DNA of 64,000 bases, from contig NZ_JNWZ01000032.1 of NCBI RefSeq assembly GCF_000716545.1, positions 12,463-76,462 of the forward strand. Direction: 5' to 3'. The notes below the pieces were generated by a model. It saw only the letters and a list, made by a program, of their open reading frames with translations, ran no database searches and was not told the origin of the DNA. The translations under genes and the position numbers were made by a program. The stretch's first letter is position 1; the number at the start of each line of letters is the position of its first letter. This DNA comes from Kitasatospora phosalacinea (GTDB taxonomy: Bacteria > Actinomycetota > Actinomycetes > Streptomycetales > Streptomycetaceae). Positions 17,591 through 26,238 of this stretch are shown here, piece by piece.

Positions 17591-18829
17591 CTAACCCTCC
17601 AGCAGCTGCTGTCCCACGTACCCGCCCTCGGGGGCGCCCGGCACCACCGCGAACAGCGCGGACGCCTCGTGCCGCAGGTACCGGGAGAGGCCGTCGCCGC
17701 GCGACAGCCGCTGCTGCACCGGCACGAAGCCGCGGGCCGGGTCGGCCTGGTACGCGGCGAACAGCAGGCCCGCGTCGGGGGAGCCGTCGGGCAGCAGGCC
17801 GTCGTGGAAGGAGAAGCCGCGCCGCAGCATCGCCGCCCCGCCGTTGGAGGCCGGCGCGGCCAGGCGGACGTGCGCGTCGGGGGCGATCGCCAGGGTGCCG
17901 TCCTCGTGGGTGGCGGCCAGGTCGACGGGGGTGCGCTCGACCGCGTCCGGCCCGCCGGACAGCGGGGCGCCGTCGCTCTTGCGGCGGCCGACGATCCGTT
18001 CCTGCCGGTCCGGCGGCAGGGTGTCCCAGCCCTCCAGCAGCATCCGGATCCGGCGCAGCACGACGTAGCTGCCGCCGTTCATCCAGTCCGGGCCGGTGGC
18101 GAACACGGTGGCGGCGAAGCCCTCGTCCTGCGGGCGCGGGTTGTTGGTGCCGTCGACCTGGCCCATCAGGTTGCGGCCGGTCATCGGGTGCGGCGTCGCG
18201 CCGGGGGTCCGGGCGAAGCCGGACATCAGCCAGCGCGGCGCGGCCAGCCCGGTGGCCAGCCGCATCAGCACCCGCAGCGCGTGCACCGCGACCAGGGTGT
18301 CGTCCGCGCCGACCTGCACCCACAGGTCGCCGTCGGAGCGGGCCGGGTCGAGGGCGTCGCCGGGGAAGGCGGGCAGCGCGGCCAGCGCCGCGGGGCGGCG
18401 GTCGGCCAGACCGGCCCTGTCGAACAGGGTGGCGCCGAAGCCGAAGGTGACGGTCAGCGAGCTGGGCCCGGCGTCCAGCGCGATCTGGTTCTCGCCCTCG
18501 GCGGCGGGTTCGCCCGCGGCCATCCGGGCGGCCGCCGCCGACCAGCCGCGCAGCAGCGCGACCAGCCCGTCCCGCCGGGTGCTGGCCAGCAGGTCGAAGG
18601 CCGCCCACTCGACCCGGGCCTGGGCGGGCTCGACGATCCCGCCCTGCCGGGCCCCGTGGAACGGCACCCGGGCACCGCCCAGCGTCGTCCCGGCGGCCGG
18701 GGCGTGCGCGGAGGCCCGCCCGCCCCACACCCCGCCGGCCGCCCCCACCGCGAGCCCGGCCCCGGCCCCGCCGAGCACCGCCCGCCGGGACAGCCCCGGC
18801 GCGGCCCGCCCCCGCCCGTCGGCGCTCAC
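17591..18829 (-). CDS. dtpA: Tat-secreted DyP-type heme peroxidase (DtpA/EfeB family)
   Basis: A twin-arginine signal (SRRAVLG, residues about 14-20, then a hydrophobic stretch) directs export of the folded haem protein. The Dyp hallmark GXXDG is present as GQVDGTNNPRP. The gene overlaps the CopC-CopD gene by four bases (GTGA, 18826-18829) and is last in the copper operon. In S. lividans the homologous peroxidase DtpA is a Tat substrate needed for maturation of the radical copper oxidase GlxA. EfeB-type peroxidases otherwise accompany iron importers, but no efeU or efeO gene is present here, so the copper role is favoured. Confidence 0.87.
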   Translation of the reverse strand: MSADGRGRAAPGLSRRAVLGGAGAGLAVGAAGGVWGGRASAHAPAAGTTLGGARVPFHGARQGGIVEPAQARVEWAAFDLLASTRRDGLVALLRGWSAAAARMAAGEPAAEGENQIALDAGPSSLTVTFGFGATLFDRAGLADRRPAALAALPAFPGDALDPARSDGDLWVQVGADDTLVAVHALRVLMRLATGLAAPRWLMSGFARTPGATPHPMTGRNLMGQVDGTNNPRPQDEGFAATVFATGPDWMNGGSYVVLRRIRMLLEGWDTLPPDRQERIVGRRKSDGAPLSGGPDAVERTPVDLAATHEDGTLAIAPDAHVRLAAPASNGGAAMLRRGFSFHDGLLPDGSPDAGLLFAAYQADPARGFVPVQQRLSRGDGLSRYLRHEASALFAVVPGAPEGGYVGQQLLEG

Positions 18830-20898
18830 TGGCCGACCTTCAACTGCGCGGTGGCGGTGGCCTGGTCGATGTCGGAGGAGCGGACGGTCACCGAGACCAC
18901 CCACACGCCGTTCAGCGGCAGCTGCGCGGTGCCGGTCCAGCTGCCGGTGCCCTGCGGCTGCAGGGTGACCGGGAGCGGGCCGAGGTCGCGGTCGGGGAGG
19001 GTGAAGGCCAGCTCCAGCTCCGGCACCTCGGTGGGCTGCCCGGCGGAGTCGGTGAGCTTCAGGGTGACGGCGTTGGGGCCGGTGGCGACCGGGTTCACGG
19101 TGACCGTCGCGCTGCCCTTGGCGTTGGCGGTGCGGCCGCCGGTGTCGTACGGGAGCCTCAGCTCCTCGGTCCTCCCCGGCACCGCCGAGGCCCCGGCGCT
19201 CGCGCCCGCGCCCGCGCCGGCCGTCGCGGGCGCGTCGGCGACGGCCCGGGCGACGCGTCCGGGCGGGGAGTTGGTGAGCATGGTGGTGACCACCAGCACC
19301 AGCACCGCCACCGCGGTCTCCACCACCACGCTGCGCCGCAGCCCGGCCCGGGCGGGGGAGCCGGCGGCGGCCCGCTCGCCCCGGGCGCGGTCGCGCAGCG
19401 CCCGCTGCCGGGCCAGCTGGGCGGCCCGCTCCGGGTCACCGCCCCCGGCCGGGGCGTCCGCCGCCGTCGCGTCCGCCGCCGCCGTGGCACCCACCGCCGC
19501 GACGCCCGCGGTGGCCCCGGCGGTCTCGGTGTCCGCGGTGGCCCCGGCGGCCGCCGCCGTCGTCTCGTCGGCGCCGCGCAGCCGGGCCGTCCAGGCGCGG
19601 GAGATCCAGGCGACGCCGAGCATCGCCGCCACGCAGCCGACCTTGATCAGCAGCAGCCGCCCGTACTCGGTGTCGACCAGCGCGCCCCAGGAACCGAGGC
19701 CGCGCCAGGACTGGTAGACGCCGGTCACCACGAGCACCGCGACCAGCCGGAACGCCAGCTTGGAGAAGCGGTCGACGGCGGCGGCGGGCAGGCCGTGGCG
19801 CAGGCCGACGGCGAGGGCGGCCAGGCCGCCGAGCCAACCGGCCATCGCGAGCAGGTGCAGGGCGGCCAGCGGCAGCGCCAGCGCGACCTGGATGCCGACC
19901 GAGGAGTGGTCGGCGCCGACCCAGGTCGCGGACAGCGCGAGCGCCAGGGCGAGCCCGGCCAGGCCCAGGCCGAGCCGGGTGTCGCGCTGCGGGCGCTCGG
20001 CGGCGGCCCGCTCCAGCCGGCGCAGCTCCGCCTCCTCCTCGTCCTCGGGGTCCTCGGGCTCTTCGGGTTCCGCCTCGGGCCCGGCTGGGACGGCCTTGGG
20101 CTGCTGCATCCCCAACTGGCCGACCAGCAGCGACAGGAAGACGCCGGCGGCGGCGAGCAGCAGCAGCCGGGCGGCCAGCGCGGTGCCGATCCGCTCGTCC
20201 AGGGTGGCGCGCACCAGCGACAGGTCGAAGGACTGCCCGAGGCCGGTGCCGCGCTCGTACGGGCCGCGCAGCATCAGCACCGCGACGGTGGACAGCAGCA
20301 GCGCGACCCAGCCGGTCATCAGCAGCCGCTGCACGCCGCGCACGGACGCGCCGCGCGGCCACACCACGACCACGAACGCGGCGGCGCCGGCCAGCAGCGC
20401 GAACGCGAGGTAGGCGACGGTGCGGGCGGTGCCGTAGGCGAAGGCGACCGCGCCCCCGGCCTCGGCGTCCTGCACGGCGGCGGCGTCGACCGAGGTGTCG
20501 GAGGGGGCGCCGACGGAGAAGGTGAAGGCGCCGCCGACGGGGTGGGAGTCCTCCGAGACGGCCCGCCAGGCCACCGTGTAGGTGCCGTTGGCGAGGTTCG
20601 CCCGCAGCGCCACCCGGGCGGTGGCGGCCCTGCCGTCGACGTGCTCGGGCTTGCCGTCGTCGACCGCGTTGCCCTGCGGGTCGAGCACCCGCACCGAGTC
20701 CGCGGCCAGCGACACGCCCTCGCTGAAGGTCAGCGTGACCGCGGCGGGCGCGGTCGCCACCACCGAGCCCCGCGCCGGGTCGGTGCCCTCCAGGGTGGCG
20801 TGCGCGGACGCCGCCGTCGCCCCGCCGAGCACCAGCCCGAGCGCCGCCACCAGCACCGCCAGCAGCGCGCCCAGCCGCCGCCTCGCCCCTGTCACCAC
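18826..20898 (-). CDS. CopC-CopD fusion copper-handling membrane protein (YcnJ-like)
   Basis: After a signal peptide, a CopC domain starts at SAHATLEGTDPARGS. The N-terminal histidine, together with SEDSHPVGGAF, provides the typical copper site. A CopD-like membrane region with about eight helices follows. The cytoplasmic loops are charged and low in complexity, including an acidic EEPEDPEDEEEAELRR segment and an Ala-Thr-Gly run. A further C-terminal periplasmic-type beta domain ends LPLNGVWVVSVTVRSSDID. The GTG at 20898 has AGGAGAGG seven bases upstream, and the ATG at 20922 has none. It is translationally coupled to the peroxidase gene. Confidence 0.85.
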   Translation of the reverse strand: MVTGARRRLGALLAVLVAALGLVLGGATAASAHATLEGTDPARGSVVATAPAAVTLTFSEGVSLAADSVRVLDPQGNAVDDGKPEHVDGRAATARVALRANLANGTYTVAWRAVSEDSHPVGGAFTFSVGAPSDTSVDAAAVQDAEAGGAVAFAYGTARTVAYLAFALLAGAAAFVVVVWPRGASVRGVQRLLMTGWVALLLSTVAVLMLRGPYERGTGLGQSFDLSLVRATLDERIGTALAARLLLLAAAGVFLSLLVGQLGMQQPKAVPAGPEAEPEEPEDPEDEEEAELRRLERAAAERPQRDTRLGLGLAGLALALALSATWVGADHSSVGIQVALALPLAALHLLAMAGWLGGLAALAVGLRHGLPAAAVDRFSKLAFRLVAVLVVTGVYQSWRGLGSWGALVDTEYGRLLLIKVGCVAAMLGVAWISRAWTARLRGADETTAAAAGATADTETAGATAGVAAVGATAAADATAADAPAGGGDPERAAQLARQRALRDRARGERAAAGSPARAGLRRSVVVETAVAVLVLVVTTMLTNSPPGRVARAVADAPATAGAGAGASAGASAVPGRTEELRLPYDTGGRTANAKGSATVTVNPVATGPNAVTLKLTDSAGQPTEVPELELAFTLPDRDLGPLPVTLQPQGTGSWTGTAQLPLNGVWVVSVTVRSSDIDQATATAQLKVGQ

Positions 20899-20928
20899 GT
20901 GCGTGCCTCTCCTCGTCGCCATCGCCGA

Positions 20929-21405
20929 TCAGCTACCCGGACGGTACGTCAGCGGCTTCACCGGGACCTTGACCACGACCGTGCCCGCCTTGGCGAACCG
21001 CAGGTCCAGCTCCAGCTCGTCGCCCAGCACCGGCTGCCTCGCCCAGTCCATGATCATCAGGTGCGCGCCGCCGCGGGACAGGTCGAGCGTGCCGCCGGCC
21101 GGCACGTCCATCGCGCCGACCGGCTCCATCGAGGTGTCGGTCGAGCGGTGCATGGTCACCGACCCGGCGGCCGGGCTGCTCACGCTGACCAGGGTGTCCG
21201 CGCCGCCGGAGTTGCGGACCGTCAGGTAGCCCGCGCCCATCCCGCCGGGCGTGGCGGGCAGCGGTATGTACGGGTCGGCGACGGTCAGCCTCGGCGCGCC
21301 GTCCGGGCTCCCGTCGGACCGGGCCACCGCGACCGCGCCCACCGCCAGGGCGGCCGCCAGGCCCGCCCCGAGCAGCGCGGAGCGCCGGAACGACCGGCTG
21401 TTCAC
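20929..21405 (-). CDS. PCu(A)C-type extracytoplasmic copper chaperone (ECuC)
   Basis: A signal peptide or anchor (LLGAGLAAALAVGAVAVA) is followed by a small beta-sandwich of the DUF461/PCu(A)C family. The Cu(I) ligands are visible as VTMHRS, then a methionine, then GGAHLMIMD, which matches the H(M)x10Mx21HxM pattern. Such chaperones pass copper to Sco and to cytochrome oxidase. The GTG start overlaps the sco stop by four bases (21402-21405), so the two chaperones are made together. Confidence 0.88.
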   Translation of the reverse strand: MNSRSFRRSALLGAGLAAALAVGAVAVARSDGSPDGAPRLTVADPYIPLPATPGGMGAGYLTVRNSGGADTLVSVSSPAAGSVTMHRSTDTSMEPVGAMDVPAGGTLDLSRGGAHLMIMDWARQPVLGDELELDLRFAKAGTVVVKVPVKPLTYRPGS

Positions 21406-22082
21406 ACCGCCACCCCGTTCGCCATCAGCTCCAGGTCGTGCCGGTAGACGTCGACCGAGGTGCCCGCCATGTACAGCAGGTGCGCCTTGTCGTCGCCCGG
21501 CAGGAACGCCAGCACCTGCGCGCCGTGGGTGGAGGTGACCGCGCCCTTGGCGTCCACCACCGGGTCCTCGACCAGGATGCCCAGCGGCTTGGCCGCGGCC
21601 TTCACCTTCGCCAGGTCACCGGTCATCCCGATGAAGTCCTTGCCCATCGAGTCCAGCCAGGTCCGCAGCACCTGCGGGGTGTCCCGCTCCGGGTCGGTGG
21701 AGACGAACACGACCGCCAGCTTCTCCCGCTGCTCGGCGGTCAGCTTCGACATCGCGACGCCGATGTCGCCCATCGTGGTCGGGCACACGTCCGGGCAGCT
21801 GGTGTAGCCGAAGAACAGCAGCACCGTCTTGCCCGCGGTCTTCGCCCGCAGGTCGTACGGCTGCCCGGAGGTGTCGTTCAGCACCAGGTCCGGCTTCTCG
21901 AAGTTCTTGCTCAGCACCGTGCCCTGGTACTGGCTGGTCGACGCCTTCTTGCTGACCTTCGCGGCCCCGGTGCTCTCCCCGCCGTCGCCGGACGAGGAGC
22001 AGGCGGACAGCGCGAGCGAGGCGCCGAGGACGAGGGCGGCGGCGGTCAGCAGCCGGGGGCGGGGGCGGTGGAGGGAGGCCAA
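21402..22082 (-). CDS. SCO1/SenC family copper chaperone, lipoprotein
   Basis: A lipobox (LALSACSSS) predicts attachment to the outer face of the membrane. The thioredoxin-like domain has the copper-binding CPDVC in FGYTSCPDVCPTTMGD, and the third ligand histidine is in STHGAQVL near the C terminus. Sco proteins load the CuA site of cytochrome oxidase. The Streptomyces Sco is also linked to copper-dependent morphological development. It is the first gene of the coupled set sco-ecuC-copCD-dtpA. Confidence 0.92.
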   Translation of the reverse strand: MASLHRPRPRLLTAAALVLGASLALSACSSSGDGGESTGAAKVSKKASTSQYQGTVLSKNFEKPDLVLNDTSGQPYDLRAKTAGKTVLLFFGYTSCPDVCPTTMGDIGVAMSKLTAEQREKLAVVFVSTDPERDTPQVLRTWLDSMGKDFIGMTGDLAKVKAAAKPLGILVEDPVVDAKGAVTSTHGAQVLAFLPGDDKAHLLYMAGTSVDVYRHDLELMANGVAV

Positions 22083-22135
22083 GGGACTTTCCTGTTCGTG
22101 CGGTGAGTGCGCGGGAGCGCGTACGGGGGAGGGAA

Positions 22136-22168
22136 CGCCGGGACGGGGCGCGCGGCCCCGTCCCGGCG
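22136..22168 (-). terminator. Terminator after ycnI-like gene
   Basis: A perfect 14-base-pair stem (CGCCGGGACGGGGC and complement) with a five-base loop lies six bases past the stop of the YcnI gene and ahead of sco. Transcription from the YcnI gene is therefore at least partly separated from the sco operon. Confidence 0.65.
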
Positions 22169-22173
22169 ACGGG

Positions 22174-22902
22174 TCAGGACCGGCCGGGACGGCGGCGCAG
22201 TCCGGCCACGCCGAGCGCGGCGCCGACCACGCCGACCACGATGCCGACCACGCCGAGCGTGCGGGCCGTCGAGTCGGAGCCCTTCGGGGCGGCCGCGGCG
22301 GTCTCCTGCTTGCCGGTGGAGTCCGTCGAGTGCTGGCCGGCGGCGGCGGACGCGGCGGCGGCCTTGGTCAGCTTCAGCGTCGGGGCGGGCTTGGACGGCT
22401 CGGGCTGCCCGTCCTTGGCCTCCTCGATCCAGCGGACCACGTCGCCGTTGTCGTACGTCTGCAGCGCCTTGAAGGTCAGCTTGTCGGTGTCGGTCGGCAG
22501 CGCGCCGAGCGAGACCGAGAAGTCCTGGTACTGCCCGGGAGCGATCTTGGTGCCGTCGCCCGCGGTCCAGGTGATCTTCGTGACGGCCTCGGTGATCTGC
22601 TGGCCGTGCGAGTCCAGCGGCTTGTCGAGCTTCGACTTCTCCATCACGGCCGTCCAGCCCGGCACCGGCTGGGTGCGGACCGAGGCCATCGGGTGGTCCA
22701 GCGGCAGGTTGACCTCGACCTTCATGGTGGAGGCGGTGTCGCTCTCGTTCGGCACCCGGAACGCCACGGCGGTGTACCCGCCCTGCTGGGCGTTGCCCGA
22801 CTGGACGGTCACGTGCGCGGCGGCGGGGACGGCGGACGCCAGCAGGGCGCCGGCGGCCAGCGCGAGCGCGCCGAGGGAGCGACGGGCGGAAAGCGAACGC
22901 AT
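22174..22902 (-). CDS. YcnI-like copper-binding membrane-anchored protein (DUF1775)
   Basis: A signal peptide ends in AAAHVTVQSG, which leaves the conserved N-terminal histidine of the YcnI copper brace. The DUF1775 domain follows (NAQQGGYTAVAFRVPNESD). A Ser-Thr-Ala linker leads to a C-terminal membrane anchor (LGVVGIVVGVVGAALGVAGL) and a basic tail. Bacillus YcnI is known to bind Cu(II). Its place directly upstream of sco supports the same extracellular copper role. A hairpin separates the two genes. Confidence 0.87.
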   Translation of the reverse strand: MRSLSARRSLGALALAAGALLASAVPAAAHVTVQSGNAQQGGYTAVAFRVPNESDTASTMKVEVNLPLDHPMASVRTQPVPGWTAVMEKSKLDKPLDSHGQQITEAVTKITWTAGDGTKIAPGQYQDFSVSLGALPTDTDKLTFKALQTYDNGDVVRWIEEAKDGQPEPSKPAPTLKLTKAAAASAAAGQHSTDSTGKQETAAAAPKGSDSTARTLGVVGIVVGVVGAALGVAGLRRRPGRS

Positions 22903-23035
22903 CAGGGGACTCCTGGGGAAGGGGCCGCGCGGCGGTGCGCGTCGGCACGGGGAGGTGCGGGGACCCGTCCGGCCCGCTCACGTCGCGGGCACGGCGGCAG
23001 CGGTGCGCGCCCGGCCCCGGTCTCCCCGGGCCCGA

Positions 23036-23863
23036 TCAGCGCGCGAACGCCGCCGCGGGCGGACCCCGGCGCAGCACGCAGTGCCGCAGCGCCGCCGCCA
23101 CCGGCAGCGGCCAGTCCTCCGCCCGCCCGCCCGGCCCCGGCGCGGCCGGGCGCCCGGTGCCCAGCAGCAGCGCCGTCAGCAGCGCCACCGCGGTGCGCAG
23201 CGGGGCCGCCCACCCACGGGCGGTCAGCGCCGCCGTCCGCACCAGCCGCCACAGCGCGGCCTCGCCGCGCCGCAGCCACCAGCCCGCGACCAGCGCCGCC
23301 GCCAGGTGGCCCAGCAGCATGCCGGGGGTGAGCCCCAGCCAGCCGGACGCGTGCGGCACCGCGGACGCGACCACCGCCCGCGGGTCCAGGCCCGCCGCGC
23401 TCACCACCTGCTCCGGCGTGGTGTCCAGCGGGACGACGGTCAGCCCGTTGCCCGGGTTGTCGTCGCACAGCAGTCGGCCCGCGAGCACCGCCAGCGGGTC
23501 CGTGGAACCGGTTCCGGCCATCTGCGCGTGCGCCATCGGCGCACCGCCGGCCAGTCCGCCGCCGAGCAGGTGGAACAGCAGGTGCAGCCCCAACTGCCCG
23601 GCGCCCAGCGCGGCCGCGATGGCCGCCAGCGAGCGCTCCCGCCCGCCGACCAGGGCCGCCGCCGCGCACACCGCCAGGAAGCCCAGCAGCAGCACGTCCG
23701 GCGCCACCGCGCCACCCGCCCGCGCGTGCCCGAAGGCCGCCACCAGCGTGCACACCAGCGCGAACGGCACCGCCCGCAGCAGCCGCAGGTCCCAGGCCGC
23801 CACCGGCACCCGGCGCGCGGGCACGGCGGCGCCCCGGCGGGCGGCGGCGGTGGGGTCAGTCAT
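23036..23863 (-). CDS. Polytopic membrane protein of the copper locus, unknown function
   Basis: A 275-residue protein with about five to six hydrophobic helices. Histidines sit near several helix ends (AAFGHARAGG, LGLHLLFHLLGG, MLLGHLAAALVAG), and an outer loop contains AHAQMAGTGS. The distribution of histidine and methionine would fit metal handling, but this is an inference; I do not recognise a named family. It lies 133 bases upstream of the YcnI gene on the same strand and may head that transcription unit. The final 90 residues are basic and rich in Ala-Gly. Confidence 0.65.
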   Translation of the reverse strand: MTDPTAAARRGAAVPARRVPVAAWDLRLLRAVPFALVCTLVAAFGHARAGGAVAPDVLLLGFLAVCAAAALVGGRERSLAAIAAALGAGQLGLHLLFHLLGGGLAGGAPMAHAQMAGTGSTDPLAVLAGRLLCDDNPGNGLTVVPLDTTPEQVVSAAGLDPRAVVASAVPHASGWLGLTPGMLLGHLAAALVAGWWLRRGEAALWRLVRTAALTARGWAAPLRTAVALLTALLLGTGRPAAPGPGGRAEDWPLPVAAALRHCVLRRGPPAAAFAR

Positions 23864-24093
23864 GGCCGGGCCATCATCTCACCGCCTACACCCCGTCCCG
23901 GGGCAGGGGCGGCAACCCGCCCCGAATGGCGAGAAACCGTCCGGCGCACTCACCCGTCCGCGCGCTGATCGGCACACCCGACGGGACCAGTCCATCCGCC
24001 GAACGGGCGGCCTTGGCTCGTGCGGACGGTTCGCCGCGCGCGGGCGAGGAGATAGCTAGTTGTATGTGGAGCCGCAGCCAGGAGGGATCTCCC

Positions 24094-24759
24094 GTGGAAA
24101 TCTGGTGGACTCTGCACCTCAAGCGCGACCCGGCCAGCGTGCCGCTCGCCCGCCGCATCCTGCTCGGCGCCATGGACTCCGCCGGAGTCGACCCGCAGGT
24201 CGCCTTCGACCTCGGCCTCGCCCTCACCGAGGCCTGCGCCAACGCCGTCGAGCACGCCGCGCCCGCCCACGCCGGGGACACCTTCCAGGTCACCGCCTCG
24301 CGCAGCGGCGACCTGCTGCGGATCGAGGTCGCCAACGCCGGCCCGGCCACCGCCCTCGCCCTCTCCGGGATCCCCGCCGTCCCCGCCGTCGAGCGCCCCG
24401 CCCCGCGTCCGGCCGCGCCGCGCCGCCCGCCCGCCGAGCGGCCCGCCCCGCGCTGCCGCACCCGCCGCGGCCGGGCCTCCGTCCCGGCCCGGGTGCTCGC
24501 CGCCCGCCGCCCCGCCGCGGACCGCCCCGCCCCGTACGACACCCACGTGCTGCCCGCGCTGCCGCGCCCCGTCCTGTCGGGCCCGGCCGCCGACGCGGTG
24601 CCCGACCTGGACGCCGAGTGCGGTCGCGGCCTGTTCCTGATCCACGCCCTGGCCGACCGCGTCCAGCTCCGCACCCACCCGCTGCGCGGCGCCACCGTCA
24701 GCTTCGACAAGCTGCTCACCCCGGGCCCCGCCGCGGCCCTGCTGCGCACCGCCTCCTGA
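24094..24759 (+). CDS. RsbW-like ATP-binding protein (anti-sigma-factor-type kinase)
   Basis: A GHKL-type ATP-binding domain of the kind used by anti-sigma factors and regulatory kinases in Streptomyces. The N box is DLGLALTEACANAVEHA, and the final G-box region is CGRGLFLIHALADRVQL. Between them lies an unusual basic insert of about 65 residues (RPAAPRRPPAERPAPRCRTR and onward) where the ATP lid would be. The GTG at 24094 has GGAGGGA six bases upstream, whereas an ATG at 24064 has none. No sigma factor or antagonist gene is adjacent, so the partner must be encoded elsewhere. Confidence 0.8.
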   Translation: MEIWWTLHLKRDPASVPLARRILLGAMDSAGVDPQVAFDLGLALTEACANAVEHAAPAHAGDTFQVTASRSGDLLRIEVANAGPATALALSGIPAVPAVERPAPRPAAPRRPPAERPAPRCRTRRGRASVPARVLAARRPAADRPAPYDTHVLPALPRPVLSGPAADAVPDLDAECGRGLFLIHALADRVQLRTHPLRGATVSFDKLLTPGPAAALLRTAS

Positions 24760-24866
24760 ACGGCCGGGGCCCGCCCGTCCGTGCCCCGATCCCGCTGCGC
24801 CCCGCTGCGCCCCGGTGCGTCTCACGGTCCGGAATTCGCTGGCGGAGCGTCCCGGACCCCCGGTTA

Positions 24867-24878
24867 AGGTCTAGACCT
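24867..24878. promoter_or_regulatory. Palindrome before MFS exporter
   Basis: AGGTCTAGACCT is a perfect 12-base palindrome, 16 bases before the MFS start and next to its ribosome-binding site GGAGGGG. It could be a repressor site. No regulator gene is adjacent. Confidence 0.35.
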
Positions 24879-24894
24879 GCCACCGGAGGGGACC

Positions 24895-26133
24895 ATGACC
24901 ACCACCGTTGCGGAGCCTGCCTCCGCGTCCCGTCGCGCGCTGTCCCGGATGGGCGACGCCCTGCAGGGGCGGGACTTCCGCATCTGGTTCTACGGCCAGC
25001 TGACGTCCGCGTCCGGGGCGCTCGCCCAGGGCGTCGCGACGTCCTGGCTGATCCTCGAACTCACCCACGACGCCGTCTGGTTGACCGTCCAGACGGCCTG
25101 CGCCTGGGGCCCGACGCTGATCCTCGGCCCGTGGGCCGGCGCGCTGGTCGACCGTTCGGACCGGCGCCGCCTGCTGATGGTCACCCAGAGCCTGATGATG
25201 GCCGTCGGCGTGGCCCTGGCGGTGACCGCCGCCTCCGGCGGGATCCACCTGTGGGTGCTGCTGGCGCTCTCCACCTGCACCGGGCTGATCACCACCGTCG
25301 ACTCCCCGGCCCGCCAGGTCTTCGTGGTCGACCTGGTCGGCGCCGGAGCGGTGGCCAGCGCCGTCGGCCTCTGGGAGGTCGCGCTCAACGCCTCCCGGGT
25401 GATCGGCCCCAGCATCGCCGGTGCGCTGCTCGCCACCAACGGCCCCGCGTTCTGCTTCGCCTTCAACGCGCTCGCCTACACCGCCCCGATGATCGCCCTG
25501 GTCAAGCTCCGCCCGGCCGGCGGCGGCCCGCGCCGCGAACCGGCCCGCGGCCCGAAGGCGAGCGCCCGCGAGGGGCTCTCCTACGCCTGGCGCTCACCGC
25601 TCATCCGCGGGCTGCTGCCGATGTCCGCCGCCAGCGGCCTGATCTTCGCGATGGGACTCACCCTCCCGCCGCTGGTCAGCTACGCCCTGCACCGCGGCGG
25701 CGGCGGGTACGGCCTGCTGATGGCCGCCTTCGGCGTCGGCGGCCTGCCCGGCGCCCTGTTCGCCGCCGCCGCGCCCGAGCCCACCCCGCGCCGGGTGCGC
25801 ACCCTGGCCCTGGCCACCTCGGTCGCGATCCTGGCCACCGCGCTCTCGCCGAACATCCACGTCGCCGTGGTCGGCCTGGCCGCCGTCGGCCTCACCTCGA
25901 TCTGGTTCATCGCCACCGCCAACACCCTGGCCCAGCTGCGCTCCGCCCCCGAGCTGCGCGGCCGGGTGATGTCCCTGTGGGGCAGCGCGATGACCGGCAC
26001 CCTCCCGCTCACCGGCCTCGCCGTCACCTTCGTCTCCCAGCACGTCGACGCCCGGACCGGCTTCTCCCTCTCCGGCGCCGCCCTGCTCCTCGCCACCCTG
26101 GCCGCCTGGCGCGCCCTGCGCCCGAACGTCTGA
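24895..26133 (+). CDS. MFS exporter, EntS-like
   Basis: A 412-residue major facilitator with about eleven to twelve helices. The N terminus (DFRIWFYGQLTSASGALAQG) and the loop GALVDRSDRRRLLMVTQSLM are typical of the EntS/MefA-like exporter branch that moves siderophores and macrolides. A basic central loop (GGGPRREPARGPKASAREG) joins the two halves. The ATG at 24895 has GGAGGGG six bases before it. It stands alone between an RsbW-like gene and a small YCII protein. The substrate is unknown. Confidence 0.82.
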   Translation: MTTTVAEPASASRRALSRMGDALQGRDFRIWFYGQLTSASGALAQGVATSWLILELTHDAVWLTVQTACAWGPTLILGPWAGALVDRSDRRRLLMVTQSLMMAVGVALAVTAASGGIHLWVLLALSTCTGLITTVDSPARQVFVVDLVGAGAVASAVGLWEVALNASRVIGPSIAGALLATNGPAFCFAFNALAYTAPMIALVKLRPAGGGPRREPARGPKASAREGLSYAWRSPLIRGLLPMSAASGLIFAMGLTLPPLVSYALHRGGGGYGLLMAAFGVGGLPGALFAAAAPEPTPRRVRTLALATSVAILATALSPNIHVAVVGLAAVGLTSIWFIATANTLAQLRSAPELRGRVMSLWGSAMTGTLPLTGLAVTFVSQHVDARTGFSLSGAALLLATLAAWRALRPNV

Positions 26134-26238
26134 CCCGCCGGGCCCGCCGGGATGTCGAGAACGCCCTCCCGGCTCCGACCCGGGTGCGGAAGAACGGCCG
26201 GCCGGCCGTCCCCCCCCGTACCCGCGAGGAGCCCCGCC

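Noticed and set aside
23926..24093. An upstream start for the RsbW-like gene
   Set aside because: The region before 24094 has no ribosome-binding site in frame. The GTG at 24094 has a good one and gives the standard N terminus.
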